Origin: Blautia sp. SC05B48
GTDB taxonomy: Bacteria; Bacillota; Clostridia; Lachnospirales; Lachnospiraceae
Direction of reading: 5' to 3'
Assembly: GCF_005848555.1 (NCBI RefSeq)
Contig: NZ_CP040518.1
Location: 867,001 to 931,000, forward strand
Length of the DNA stretch: 64,000 nt
Both the position numbers and the translations under genes were made by a program. Numbering within the stretch: the stretch's first letter is position 1; each line of letters opens with the position of its first letter. The notes beneath the pieces were generated by a model. It was not told the origin of the DNA. It did not search any database and was given only the letters and a program-made list of their open reading frames with translations. Positions 1-8,278 of the stretch are shown piece after piece.

Positions 1-17
1 ACTTGCTTTTTTCAGAA

Positions 18-171
18 AGGTGCACAGGGATACTTTTCCAGGAAGCGTTTTCCGGCTTATCGGGGAAAGCAGGAAAAAAGCTCTTCGAGAGCGCCTTTCT
101 CTTTTTTGATCCAGTCTGTTTATCTGATTTTTATCTTCTTTTTCTTCCTGAAAAAGCATCCCTGTGCACCT
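18..171. repeat. Long imperfect inverted repeat after the pilus operon
   Basis: The arms AGGTGCACAGGGAT (18-31) and its exact complement (158-171) are followed inward by TTTT/AAAA and CAGGAAG (39-45)/CTTCCTG (144-150). Together they can form a stem of about 25 bp closing a 98-nt interior that holds a simple terminator. It lies immediately downstream of the stop of the last pilus-operon gene. It may be a long 3' stem of the transcript or a small degenerate palindromic element. No coding potential was seen here. Confidence 0.6.
74..92 (-). terminator. Intrinsic terminator of the Tad pilus operon
   Basis: On the minus strand GCTCT-CGA-AGAGC is followed by TTTTTT. It lies about 85 nt after the stop of the DUF5702 gene and inside the larger inverted repeat 18-171, so the pilus operon probably ends here. 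Confidence 0.6.
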
Positions 172-177
172 CTCTTT

Positions 178-1671
178 CTATTCATACGCATACTGACGCG
201 AAACTGTAAATATTTTCCGTCGGTTTGCTTTTACATCTGCAGACGCTTCCAGGGCAGTGATGCAGTGGTCCATCTGAAAACCCGGTCTTTTTCCCTTTTC
301 ACGTACAGAGCACTCGATCATATCCATTCCTCTCAGAACTTTATCCTGTTTTCCTTTCGCCATAAGCAGAACCTGAAGATAATCCTCATAAGACATTCCA
401 TTCCCTGCATCCTTTCTTGAAGAATCCAGTTTGTCCAGGATATTGGGCAGATTACTCAAAGACAGCTGCCAGTCTGAGGAGTTTTTTATAAGAGGCACAT
501 GCCCTCCTGCAAAAAGTTCCCGGACATCCAGAATACTCTCCGCAAATGCCCAGCAAAAGATCAGTGCCGCTTCGATCACTGCTGCCGCCGGCGGGATCAG
601 AAAACCCGATGCAATAGCCAGCGCCAGTGTTTCGACCTGTATCCGTTTTCCACCATCTGAAAGCAGGTACGCCATGTTAACCCCCTGACGGATAACCAGA
701 AGTTTTCCTGCCACGGACTTCAGATTTTCCCGATCACTGTTCTTCCCTCCAAGAATATATTCCGCCTGATAATTCAACCCTGCCGCTGCCGGTCTTCGAT
801 AATTTCCCAGTTTCTTTAGCAGATACTGTCCAAATAATATTCCGGACGTATACGAATTATCGGATTGTATATCCGTATCCAACATTAGTCCTGTCTGGAG
901 CTTTCTTCCGGATGTAAGGCTTTTTCTGTCTGTAACCGCATCCGATATTCCCCGTTCGGATGGTACTACCAGATCAATAAGTCCCATTTTACGGACTCTT
1001 CTGATGATTGGAATAGGATTTTCTACGCTTTCATCAACACCGCCGGTAAAATCATCCCCATTTCCTGCATCCGAAAAATCTCCCTGATTTTTTTGTTGCT
1101 CCTGTTCTTTTTTTGCTTCTTCGCTTTTCTGTGCGGCATCCGTAATGGCAGAATCATAGGAATCCAATGTTCCTTTATTTTCTGCCTGTTCTCCTTTTTT
1201 CTCTGCATCCTCTGTCTTCTTTTCCTGATCCTTCAGTTTTCCGAGAAGAGTCTGTACCCCCTGGCTTCCCAGAGTTTCACGCATATACTGAACAGCCTGC
1301 TTGTAAAAAACCTCGCCTTTTCCATCGCTCAGAAGCTGATAACCATTGAATCCGCCCTGGAGAAGCTCCAGTTTCTGACTGTTCTGTTTCAATACAGGTT
1401 TCATATAAGTCTGAAAATCATCATATACAGAAGCCATATCCAGTTCTTCTTTTCCACCTGCATACAGTGCAAACAGCTCATAATCTTCCAGAAGCGTTCG
1501 GTCATACTGTCCAAACAGGGAATATAAGCCAATATCCATACTGTTAAGTATCTGTGTCCTGGCAGCTGCCATGCGTACAGATTCAATGCTGGCACACACA
1601 AGAGAAAGAACCAGGCTCAAGATCAGAGCCAGAAAGATCGTAATGCTGCCTTTTTTCACATTTCCTGCCAA
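178..1671 (-). CDS. DUF5702 domain protein of the Tad pilus locus
   Basis: A 497-residue protein with one N-terminal hydrophobic segment (about residues 8-28, GSITIFLALILSLVLSLVC) resembling the pilin-like N-terminus of TadE/TadG-type proteins. A large extracytoplasmic part follows, with a Lys/Glu/Gln-rich probable coiled coil (about 145-200) and a second hydrophobic stretch near 350-380. This matches the DUF5702 proteins seen at the end of Firmicute Tad loci; their exact role is unknown. A surface or pseudopilus-assembly role is inferred from context. The start is TTG (KGSITIF follows soon after), about 6 nt behind an AAGGAGAGG ribosome site. It is the last gene of the seven-gene pilus operon, 59 nt after the pilin gene, and is followed by a terminator. 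Confidence 0.75.
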   Translation of the reverse strand: MAGNVKKGSITIFLALILSLVLSLVCASIESVRMAAARTQILNSMDIGLYSLFGQYDRTLLEDYELFALYAGGKEELDMASVYDDFQTYMKPVLKQNSQKLELLQGGFNGYQLLSDGKGEVFYKQAVQYMRETLGSQGVQTLLGKLKDQEKKTEDAEKKGEQAENKGTLDSYDSAITDAAQKSEEAKKEQEQQKNQGDFSDAGNGDDFTGGVDESVENPIPIIRRVRKMGLIDLVVPSERGISDAVTDRKSLTSGRKLQTGLMLDTDIQSDNSYTSGILFGQYLLKKLGNYRRPAAAGLNYQAEYILGGKNSDRENLKSVAGKLLVIRQGVNMAYLLSDGGKRIQVETLALAIASGFLIPPAAAVIEAALIFCWAFAESILDVRELFAGGHVPLIKNSSDWQLSLSNLPNILDKLDSSRKDAGNGMSYEDYLQVLLMAKGKQDKVLRGMDMIECSVREKGKRPGFQMDHCITALEASADVKANRRKIFTVSRQYAYE

Positions 1672-1730
1672 GGGGTACCTCTCCTTTCCAAAACGGAAAT
1701 ATCAGCAGATATCACCGTTTTTTCTCATTT

Positions 1731-1916
1731 TCAGATCGTATTGCTTTGTTTTGTGATTTTTGTAAGGATTTTTTTCACAAGTGCTGTAAGCTGTTCCTTA
1801 AAGATGATGACCAGACTGATCAGAACCACCAGAATCAGGATGATCTCCACAACACCCACTGCATCCTCTTCCATCGCAAATTCTTTTACATACTTCCACA
1901 TATTTTCATTTGTCAC
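1731..1916 (-). CDS. Flp-type (type IVb) pilin, Flp1-like
   Basis: A very short protein (61 residues from the GTG chosen here, 56 from the ATG at 1901). It has the Flp layout: a short charged N-terminus, the EEDAVGVVEIILILVVL segment as the processing and hydrophobic-helix region with the essential Glu, then an amphipathic tail KKILTKITK. Processing by the A24 peptidase encoded first in the operon is expected before the hydrophobic helix. The GTG has AAGGAA 7 nt upstream, whereas the ATG at 1901 has a poorly spaced site. It sits 29 nt after the TadC-like gene. As the major fibre subunit it should be the most abundant product, but no separate promoter was recognised. Confidence 0.75.
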   Translation of the reverse strand: MTNENMWKYVKEFAMEEDAVGVVEIILILVVLISLVIIFKEQLTALVKKILTKITKQSNTI

Positions 1917-1945
1917 CTCACATTTCCTTTCTCTGCTCTCCGGTC

Positions 1946-2971
1946 CTACCCTCCGTAAAAGGAAAGACATGCCGGAAGCATGATCACCGCCATCACCACC
2001 AGGAGCATCAGGACCATCGGAAAAAGCAGTTTTGTTGCTGCTGTATCTCCCAACACTCTTGCTTTTCTTTTTCGCTCCTCCCAGGCTTCCACGGATTCCT
2101 TTTCTAGCAGATCGGCCAGATACCTGCTTCCTTTCTGGAGGTTCTGGATCAGCAGTGTTGACAGAGTTTTATACTTTACCTGTCCGCACCGTTCTCCAAA
2201 TCTCCGGTAAGCCTCTGCTTCGGAAATCCCACTGTCCATCTCATAACAGGCTACTTGGATTTCTTCGTAAGCCTCACGTTTTTTACCATCTTCTCTCTTT
2301 CCGTAATCCAGCGCTATTTTCTGGAATGCTTTTCTGGCAGTTAAGCCTGCCTGCACCAGAAGGGTAAATTTCATGATCAGTCCCGGATAATCCATCAGCA
2401 TCTGTTCTCTTCTTTTTATTTGAGCATTCTGTTCTTCCCGTTTTTTTGCAATGACAGCTGCTGCCGCTGCTGCCAGGCCAAGAGCTGAAAGCAGGTTTCC
2501 TGTTTTGTCTTTTGTCTGCTCCCATTCAAGATGTTTTCCATTCCATTCATCTGGAAGATAATAGTACTGCGAATCGTTTTTTTTCTGATTATATTGTACG
2601 ATCATATCCTGCAGCTCTTTCTCGCGCTGCTGTTCTTCGCTAAGTTCTGTTTCCGGTTCTTCTTCGGATCCTTCTGTTTCTTTTTCCGGCACCTGCACAT
2701 ACAGGGAACCAGCTTCTTCTCCGTCTACAGATACTTTGAATTTCTCTTCATAAGCACCTGTCTCCTCTTTTTCCATACGGTATCCGGATGAATAAACCTT
2801 ATCTCCGCCGCTTTGAAATGTCAGGAGCATACCGATGATATTTCCGGTAAGCGCTATCCATATAAACAGTTTCTTTTCTTCCGGATTTCCGGCTTCCGGA
2901 GGCAGCCGCCCCATTTTTCCTGCCAGAAACACCCCAAGGATCACCATAAATATCAAAATATGTATCCACAT
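1946..2971 (-). CDS. tadC: TadC-like inner-membrane platform protein (T2SS F family)
   Basis: A 341-residue membrane protein. Two hydrophobic helices lie at the N-terminus. A low-complexity acidic stretch follows (about residues 85-120, rich in E and Q). Then comes an Ala-rich segment and the GspF-like domain with the FTLLVQAGLTARKAF motif (about 205-220). The protein ends in a final helix, LLFPMVLMLLVVMAVIMLP. TadC pairs with TadB as the integral platform on which the TadA ATPase assembles the pilus. The start is the ATG after AGGTGAGGATA; an upstream in-frame GTG at 2980 is possible. It follows tadB with almost no gap. The acidic insert between the N-terminal helices and the GspF domain is an unusual addition. 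Confidence 0.8.
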   Translation of the reverse strand: MWIHILIFMVILGVFLAGKMGRLPPEAGNPEEKKLFIWIALTGNIIGMLLTFQSGGDKVYSSGYRMEKEETGAYEEKFKVSVDGEEAGSLYVQVPEKETEGSEEEPETELSEEQQREKELQDMIVQYNQKKNDSQYYYLPDEWNGKHLEWEQTKDKTGNLLSALGLAAAAAAVIAKKREEQNAQIKRREQMLMDYPGLIMKFTLLVQAGLTARKAFQKIALDYGKREDGKKREAYEEIQVACYEMDSGISEAEAYRRFGERCGQVKYKTLSTLLIQNLQKGSRYLADLLEKESVEAWEERKRKARVLGDTAATKLLFPMVLMLLVVMAVIMLPACLSFYGG

Positions 2972-2980
2972 TATCCTCAC

Positions 2981-3763
2981 CTACACTTCTATGTCTACGA
3001 TCTTCACACCCAGCCAGTAAGCCAAGCCATAGATCACCATGCAGACTGTCATGGCACAGATTCCGAAAGGATTCCCATAAAGTACATCCAAAAATCCCGG
3101 CGAAGTCAGTTTCAGATAACAAATGATACCGGCCGGCATGATACTCATAACCATCTGTTCCGATTTCTTTGCGGCCAGCGTTGCCTCGATCTCTTTTTTT
3201 ACCTCGATCTTATCACTAAGCATTCTGGCTACTTTCTGGATCACCTGCGTCATATCCCCGCCTGTTCTTTTTGCTGTATAAAATACTGCTGCGAAATTTT
3301 CAATATCTTCCACTCCGCTGCGTTTTCCCAGATCCAGGAACAGCTCTTCCACCGGAACACTCAGACGCAGCTGGCTTTCGATATACCGAAATTCATCCAG
3401 GATATCACTTCCCTTTTCATAAAGTCTCCCCAGATCCTTTACACTGGCACGCACTGCATTCTCCGCAGAATAACCGGCCTGTACCGCCACATTCATGGCC
3501 GTCAGAGCATCCCGGAACTGGTAATTCAGCTCCCTCTGCTGCCGTGCAGTACATTTTTTCCTCTGTAGCTTCAGAAAAAGCACTGGTATTGGAAGCATAA
3601 ACAGCAATACCGGAAGGCTCTGATAAAACAGATAGTCGGCTGCAGCGCATATGGCAGCTCCCTCCAGAAGATATTTTGCGGTCTCCTTCCCCGTAAAATG
3701 ATACATCCTGTAATCTTTCCTCGTAGATCTCCATTTCTGATTCTTTCCTTTCCGCTCTTTCAT
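2981..3763 (-). CDS. tadB: TadB-like inner-membrane platform protein (T2SS F family)
   Basis: A 260-residue protein with a pair of N-terminal hydrophobic segments (about 35-70). The GspF/TadB cytoplasmic domain follows (RDALTAMNVAVQAGYSAENAV; later YTAKRTGGDMTQVIQKVARMLSDK, typical of TadB). Two C-terminal helices end the protein. It acts with TadC and the CpaF/TadA ATPase in pilin polymerisation at the cytoplasmic membrane. The gene overlaps the ATPase gene by 4 nt (ATGA), which indicates translational coupling. The order A-B-C is the standard Tad order. Confidence 0.85.
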   Translation of the reverse strand: MKERKGKNQKWRSTRKDYRMYHFTGKETAKYLLEGAAICAAADYLFYQSLPVLLFMLPIPVLFLKLQRKKCTARQQRELNYQFRDALTAMNVAVQAGYSAENAVRASVKDLGRLYEKGSDILDEFRYIESQLRLSVPVEELFLDLGKRSGVEDIENFAAVFYTAKRTGGDMTQVIQKVARMLSDKIEVKKEIEATLAAKKSEQMVMSIMPAGIICYLKLTSPGFLDVLYGNPFGICAMTVCMVIYGLAYWLGVKIVDIEV

Positions 3764-4950
3764 AGTCTGATTCCTGCCCGTTTCATTTTTTCACAATGCA
3801 AAAGTTCTCCGGTTTTTACAAGTCCCTTTCCTTCTTCCCAGCGATACAGCGGCCTGGTCTGGATCTCTCCGTTTTCAAATCCACATACTTCTGTGATTTC
3901 CAGCAGCTTTCTGCTTTTGTCCCGCATACGCCCAAGATGCACCAGAATATCTACCCCGGAAGCAATCTGCCTTCGGATTGCTTCCAGGGGAAGATCGATT
4001 CCCATCAATGTCATCGTTTCAATTCGAGAAAGCATATCCTGACTGCTGTTTGCATGAAGTGTTGAAAGACTTCCATCATGTCCCGTATTCAGGCTCTGCA
4101 GCATATCCACTGCCTCTCCTCCACGGACTTCCCCTACAATTATCCTGTCCGGTCTCATTCGAAGGGCTGACCGGATCAAATCTCGGATCGTTACTGACAC
4201 CGCGCCCGCCATATTGGCCATTTTTGCCTCCAGACATACCAGGTTATCAATTCCCCGGATCTTAAGCTCCGCATTATCTTCAATGGTGATCAGACGCTCA
4301 TCTTTTGGAATATATTCTGTAACAGCACCAAGGAATGTTGTTTTTCCACTTCCTGTACCTCCACCGATCACAATAGAATATCTTGCCTGAACAAGTTTTT
4401 TTAAAAACTGTGCACATTCTTCGGTGATACTTCCAAAAGCGATCAGTTTTTCCATTGTGATAGGATCATCCGGAAAACGGCGGATCGTCAGGATCGGACC
4501 ATTCAGAGCAACCGGATAAACCACTGCATTCACACGTGCTCCGTTTTCCAGCCTTGCATCTACAATGGGCATGGATTCGTTGACAACCCGGTTACAGCGC
4601 CCTACGATCTGCTGGATCACATCCTCCAGCTTCTCTTCCGACGTGAAGACCTTATTCCATCTGGTCAGTTTTCCTCCACGTTCCACAAAAATATGATCCG
4701 GACCATTTACCATGATCTCCGTAACACTTTCATCATCGATTAGTTCCTGCAGAACATCCAGCTTACGCACAGAACAGAACAGTTCCTGTCTGAGCTCTAC
4801 TTTCTCCTTCAGTGAAAGAAACAGTTCCCTTGCCTGAGTTAATATCAGTTCATCGATCACCCCCAGGATCTCATCATCGGACAGCTCTCTGGAAACATCC
4901 AGCTGTTCCATGAGCAGATCATACATTTCCCGGAATTTTTCTCTGTTCAT
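3760..4950 (-). CDS. cpaF: CpaF/TadA-family pilus assembly ATPase
   Basis: A 396-residue secretion ATPase. The N-terminal domain carries VTEIMVNGPDHIFVE. The core has Walker A GGGTGSGKTT (about residues 196-205), an Asp box around TIEDNAEL, a Walker B-like region RIIVGEVRG (about 270) and the His-box motif GHDGSLSTLHA (about 287-297). This is the type II/IV secretion ATPase family. It should power Flp fibre assembly from the cytoplasmic face by acting on the TadB/TadC platform. Length and motifs are complete. The start ATG overlaps the stop of the TadZ-like gene by 4 nt, with AAAGGAG upstream. Confidence 0.92.
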   Translation of the reverse strand: MNREKFREMYDLLMEQLDVSRELSDDEILGVIDELILTQARELFLSLKEKVELRQELFCSVRKLDVLQELIDDESVTEIMVNGPDHIFVERGGKLTRWNKVFTSEEKLEDVIQQIVGRCNRVVNESMPIVDARLENGARVNAVVYPVALNGPILTIRRFPDDPITMEKLIAFGSITEECAQFLKKLVQARYSIVIGGGTGSGKTTFLGAVTEYIPKDERLITIEDNAELKIRGIDNLVCLEAKMANMAGAVSVTIRDLIRSALRMRPDRIIVGEVRGGEAVDMLQSLNTGHDGSLSTLHANSSQDMLSRIETMTLMGIDLPLEAIRRQIASGVDILVHLGRMRDKSRKLLEITEVCGFENGEIQTRPLYRWEEGKGLVKTGELLHCEKMKRAGIRL

Positions 4951-5960
4951 GACCGCTCCTTTCTCAAAAGTTCACGGATATAATCTCCCAGTTCACTCCA
5001 TACCAGCTGTTCAATGTAAGCGTCAGAAGAGATCATGTCCATATGAAAGGGCAGGCGCACCTTTTCTGTTTTTTCCAGGATCTTTTCTTTATTCCAGATA
5101 CGCAGAAGATTTTCGAATTGTGTCACCTTACAAACGGAAAGTGTGTCATTCAAAACCGGCATATAGATTTTTCTGCACATCTCCAGAAGCCGGAAATCCT
5201 CATCTGCATTTTCTCCCATATCCAGGATCAGCACTTCATAGGAACTGTGAAGTACGATTTCCTGCAACAGCCGCTCCCAGTCTTCCCAGTCCACGGTCCG
5301 GATATCTGAAGGTGTTCTTACCGGCGGTATAAAATCCAGATTGTTTACTGTCTGGATCATTCCGTTCATTCTATGGATCAGGTTTTCATTTCCCTGGCGA
5401 ACATAATAAAACAGATCACTCAGATTAGCCGGAAATTTTTTCCCAAGAAGTTCCTCAAAACCAGAATAGGACTCCAGATTCAGATAAAGAACGGCACGTT
5501 CTTTCGCCAGTATCTGTCCCAGCGCAAGTGCAAAGGATGTCTTCAGACATCTGCCAAGAGGAGAAAAAACACCGATGATCTCCATTGTCTTTTTCAACAC
5601 AGGAAAAGTTACCGGATCAAGAGATTTCTCTTCTCCATAGCAGGCCATCACCTCCCTTATCACATCTGAGGAAGATTGGTATTTATACACACTTGAATAC
5701 TGATCCAGTTCCGGAGGATGCACACCTTCTGAAAGAATGATGATCTTTCCGATACCAAGGTCACGGACTTCTTTTCGCATTGCTTTATCGGAAATCAGCA
5801 GCAACTCAATATGATTTTCTTTTCCGTAGGCAATGAGACTTTCTGCCGTGGTAAATGCCTGAATCTCAAACGGAAGATTCTTTTTCTGGTTCAGATAATC
5901 CATAAAATTGAAAGCATAATCCACCTCCAGATCACAGACCGCAAATATGTTTTTCTTCAA
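4947..5960 (-). CDS. TadZ/CpaE-like pilus localisation protein (degenerate P-loop)
   Basis: A 337-residue protein with an N-terminal receiver-like half (about 1-115) and a C-terminal MinD/ParA-like half beginning at MEIIGVFSPLGRCLKTSFALALGQ. The expected deviant Walker A of MinD-like ATPases is here SPLGRCLKTSFA, which keeps only part of the motif. Later VLILDMGENADED resembles a Walker B region. TadZ/CpaE proteins mark the site of pilus assembly at the membrane, and the position between the peptidase and ATPase genes fits that role. The start is TTG behind GGAGGTGTG and overlaps the peptidase stop by 4 nt (TTGA). Family assignment rests on fold-like motifs and synteny rather than strong identity. 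Confidence 0.72.
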   Translation of the reverse strand: MKKNIFAVCDLEVDYAFNFMDYLNQKKNLPFEIQAFTTAESLIAYGKENHIELLLISDKAMRKEVRDLGIGKIIILSEGVHPPELDQYSSVYKYQSSSDVIREVMACYGEEKSLDPVTFPVLKKTMEIIGVFSPLGRCLKTSFALALGQILAKERAVLYLNLESYSGFEELLGKKFPANLSDLFYYVRQGNENLIHRMNGMIQTVNNLDFIPPVRTPSDIRTVDWEDWERLLQEIVLHSSYEVLILDMGENADEDFRLLEMCRKIYMPVLNDTLSVCKVTQFENLLRIWNKEKILEKTEKVRLPFHMDMISSDAYIEQLVWSELGDYIRELLRKERS

Positions 5961-6469
5961 TACACACCTCCTGCATAAAGCACCGCACTCAAAAATATGG
6001 GTACCGTAAAATGAAAGTTCTCCGGAAAGCTCATCCCCTTTCTGTAATAAGGACGTATCTCACCGGTACAGTAAAACTCATTCATATACTGATATAAATA
6101 AAGGAATCTTCGGCGGATACCGCCTGTAGAAATAAGAATTGCCAGAGAAATGCCTGCACCTGCAAGCAGAGAATAAACAATACATTCCATAACTGTCCGC
6201 GGCCCCATGATCCCGCCAAGTGCGCACAGAAGCTTGATATCTCCGGCGCCGATCATATGGAATATGAAAAGGATTCCCAAAAGAAGCACCGGCACAGCCA
6301 CTCCCGCCAGAAAGATCACTCCACCTTTCGGCCCGTTTTCTGTTACCTGGATCAGGAAACCGATCATAAAAGAAAAAAGGATCCATCCATTGTCTACAGA
6401 TGCATCTTTAAGATCCATCCAGACCGCCATCGCAGATATCACCACGGATAATTCTCCATAAAGAAACAT
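5957..6469 (-). CDS. A24 prepilin peptidase (TadV/CpaA-like)
   Basis: A 170-residue polytopic membrane protein with the two catalytic Asp motifs of type IV prepilin peptidases: D19 in AVWMDLKD and D77 in the conserved GAGDIKLL. It lacks the N-terminal methylase region of PilD enzymes, as expected for the short TadV/CpaA class. It should cleave the leader of the Flp pilin encoded five genes downstream. This is the first gene of the pilus operon, with ribosome site AAAGGGGG 5 nt before the ATG and a consensus promoter about 100 nt upstream. Confidence 0.87.
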   Translation of the reverse strand: MFLYGELSVVISAMAVWMDLKDASVDNGWILFSFMIGFLIQVTENGPKGGVIFLAGVAVPVLLLGILFIFHMIGAGDIKLLCALGGIMGPRTVMECIVYSLLAGAGISLAILISTGGIRRRFLYLYQYMNEFYCTGEIRPYYRKGMSFPENFHFTVPIFLSAVLYAGGVY

Positions 6470-6553
6470 ACACGCCCCCTTTCCTTCTTAAAATATATGT
6501 TTATTCAGTTATGATAAAAATGGGATTTCCCGCCTGACCTGGCGGTGATCGAT

Positions 6554-6606
6554 ACCAGAAGATCTCTGGTGAAATTAATTATAAAATTTCAGGAGCATTT
6601 TGTCCA
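6554..6606 (-). promoter_or_regulatory. Promoter of the Tad pilus operon with palindrome at the start site
   Basis: On the minus strand the -35 is TGGACA (6601-6606), the spacer 17 nt and the -10 a perfect TATAAT (6578-6583). The predicted start is near 6571. A palindrome ACCAGA-N5-TCTGGT (6554-6570) begins at that start, a typical position for a repressor operator. The -35/-10 spacer overlaps one arm of the inverted repeat 6585-6662. Confidence 0.65.
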
Positions 6607-6662
6607 GCATTTTCGTTCGACAAATTCTGACACGAATTTTGCTGTCATCTACTCCTGAAATT
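6585..6662 (-). terminator. Inverted repeat downstream of nagA, probable terminator
   Basis: The 11-bp arms AATTTCAGGAG (6585-6595) and its exact complement (6652-6662) are separated by 56 nt. On the minus strand the structure follows the nagA stop by about 40 nt and its distal arm runs into TTTTATAATTAATTT. It could end the nagA transcript, but it also contains the pilus promoter spacer, so the assignment is tentative. Confidence 0.4.
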
Positions 6663-6703
6663 CTTTTTATCTTTTAATTTTTTTCGCTTTATCTTCTATG
6701 ATC

Positions 6704-7858
6704 TTATCGGATCTTTACTCCGTCCTTGATCACTGCTTTCAGTTCCAGATCCTGATCCAGCAGTACCACATGAGCTTTTTTACCTGCTTCCAGAGATCCG
6801 TACTGTTCTTCTACCCCAAGGCTTCTGGCCGGATTTATGGTCGCGCAGGCCACGGCTGTTTCCAGCGGAAGATCCATCTTTTTAACAACTGTACGCATAC
6901 AATCCATCAGATTTGTGGCAGATCCTGCGATCGCACCATCAGATACCAGCGTGGCAAGTCTTCCCACAACCTTAACATCCAGTCCGCCCAGTGTATACTG
7001 ACCGTCCGGCATACCGGTAGCTCTCATACTATCGCTGATCAGGATCATCCTGTCAGCTCCCATCATCTGAAAGGTGGCCCGGACAACAGACGGATGGATA
7101 TGGATCCCGTCACATATGATCTCTGCCATAACATCCTTATTATCAAAAACAGCACCTACGACGCCTGGTGCACGATGCGTAAACGCAGGCATTGCATTAT
7201 ACAGATGGACTGCATGGTTTGCTCCTGCTCTGCATGCTTCCATTGCTGTATCGTAATCTGCGTTGGTATGTGCCAGAGAAATATTGACCCTTTCATGAAC
7301 TTCCCGGATAAATTCTGCTGCATGTTCACTTTCTTCAGGTGCAATCCCTATAAATTTTACCAGACCTTCCGAGGCCTTTAAAAAACGGTCACAGATTTCC
7401 ACATTGCATGGAAGGATATTTCTCGCGTCCTGTGCACCTTTTTTCGCCGGGCTGATAAACGGCCCTTCCATATTGATCCCCAGAAAATCTGCCTTACGGC
7501 AGTCCTTTGTTTCTTTTTTATATTCTGCAGCTGTATGGAGGATCTGCTCCAGTTCCTCTACCGGCAAAGTCATGGTAGCTGGTGCAATCGCTGTAACTCC
7601 TACCGATGCCTCATATTCCGCGATCCTTCCAATCGCATCTTTGTCTCCGTCGCAGAAATCATCTCCCTTGCATCCATGAAAATGCAGATCGATCAGTCCC
7701 GGAATGGCGTAGCAGCCTTTTCCGTCCATAACGTCCCCGCTAAGCTGCGGCGCGTCCTTTTCTTCATAAACCTGTCGGATCTTATCCCCATCCAGGATAA
7801 TCCCGCCTTTTACAAACGCTTTGTCCGGTGTAAAAACATACACATTATCAATGATCAT
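6704..7858 (-). CDS. nagA: N-acetylglucosamine-6-phosphate deacetylase
   Basis: A 384-residue amidohydrolase that removes acetate from GlcNAc-6-phosphate in cytosolic amino-sugar and peptidoglycan recycling. Visible family motifs are the metal-binding HFHGCKGDD (about residue 53), the NMEGPFISP motif, AHTNAD, HLYNAMPAFTHR and the catalytic ISDSMRATG. Length is standard. The start is the ATG 7 nt behind GGGAGG rather than an in-frame ATG eight codons upstream. No nagB lies next to it. The gene begins about 38 nt after the tRNA-Glu terminator, leaving little room for its own promoter, so readthrough from the tRNA promoter is possible. Confidence 0.93.
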   Translation of the reverse strand: MIIDNVYVFTPDKAFVKGGIILDGDKIRQVYEEKDAPQLSGDVMDGKGCYAIPGLIDLHFHGCKGDDFCDGDKDAIGRIAEYEASVGVTAIAPATMTLPVEELEQILHTAAEYKKETKDCRKADFLGINMEGPFISPAKKGAQDARNILPCNVEICDRFLKASEGLVKFIGIAPEESEHAAEFIREVHERVNISLAHTNADYDTAMEACRAGANHAVHLYNAMPAFTHRAPGVVGAVFDNKDVMAEIICDGIHIHPSVVRATFQMMGADRMILISDSMRATGMPDGQYTLGGLDVKVVGRLATLVSDGAIAGSATNLMDCMRTVVKKMDLPLETAVACATINPARSLGVEEQYGSLEAGKKAHVVLLDQDLELKAVIKDGVKIR

Positions 7859-7895
7859 AGTAAAACCTCCCAAAATCCCCATTTGTGATCATAAA

Positions 7896-7928
7896 CAAAA
7901 AAGCAACCAGAAACATGTTCTGATCGCT
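7896..7928 (-). terminator. Intrinsic terminator of tRNA-Glu
   Basis: On the minus strand AGCGATCAGAA-CATGT-TTCTGGTTGCT forms an 11-bp stem with two G-U pairs and is followed by TTTTTTG. It begins 10 nt after the tRNA 3' end. Confidence 0.7.
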
Positions 7929-7937
7929 TTCAGTTAA

Positions 7938-8009
7938 TAGCCAGTACGGGAATCGAACCCGTGTTTCCGCCGTGAGAGGGCGGCGTCTTAACCCCTTGAC
8001 CAACTGGCC
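7938..8009 (-). tRNA. tRNA-Glu (anticodon CTC)
   Basis: A 72-nt cloverleaf. The acceptor GGCCAGT pairs with ACTGGCT (one G-U pair), with discriminator A. The anticodon arm is CCGCC-CTCTCAC-GGCGG, giving anticodon CTC and decoding GAG. The T arm carries GGTTCGATTCC. The 3' CCA is not encoded. A promoter and a terminator frame it, so it is a stand-alone tRNA gene. Because CTC is the less general Glu anticodon, a TTC isoacceptor should exist elsewhere. Confidence 0.93.
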
Positions 8010-8070
8010 ATATTCTTTTGTTTCTGTCGTTTGATTTTGTTTTTTGTTGTTTCCCTCAACCGACTTCGTT

Positions 8071-8099
8071 AGTATATAACACTTTCTTTCAAAATGCAA
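8071..8099 (-). promoter_or_regulatory. Promoter of tRNA-Glu
   Basis: On the minus strand TTGCAT (8094-8099), a 17-nt spacer and TATACT (8071-8076), with the start predicted near 8064, about 55 nt before the mature tRNA. Confidence 0.65.
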
Positions 8100-8181
8100 G
8101 TACTTTTTTTAATTTTTTTTAAAAATTTTCATGTTTTTCACGTTTATTCGTTTTTTACCCATTTTCCGATATTTCGTACGC

Positions 8182-8210
8182 TTGACCACTGCTGGTGTAA
8201 GTGCTACTAT
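8182..8210 (+). promoter_or_regulatory. Promoter of the GNAT gene at 8279
   Basis: TTGACC (8182-8187), a 17-nt spacer and TACTAT (8205-8210). Start predicted near 8217, about 62 nt before the ATG. It is divergent from the tRNA-Glu promoter. Confidence 0.55.
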
Positions 8211-8278
8211 CAAAGCACCAATACCAAAATAATCAACTGCGGATAATGATCCACCCGGTATATCAGAAAGGTAATACT

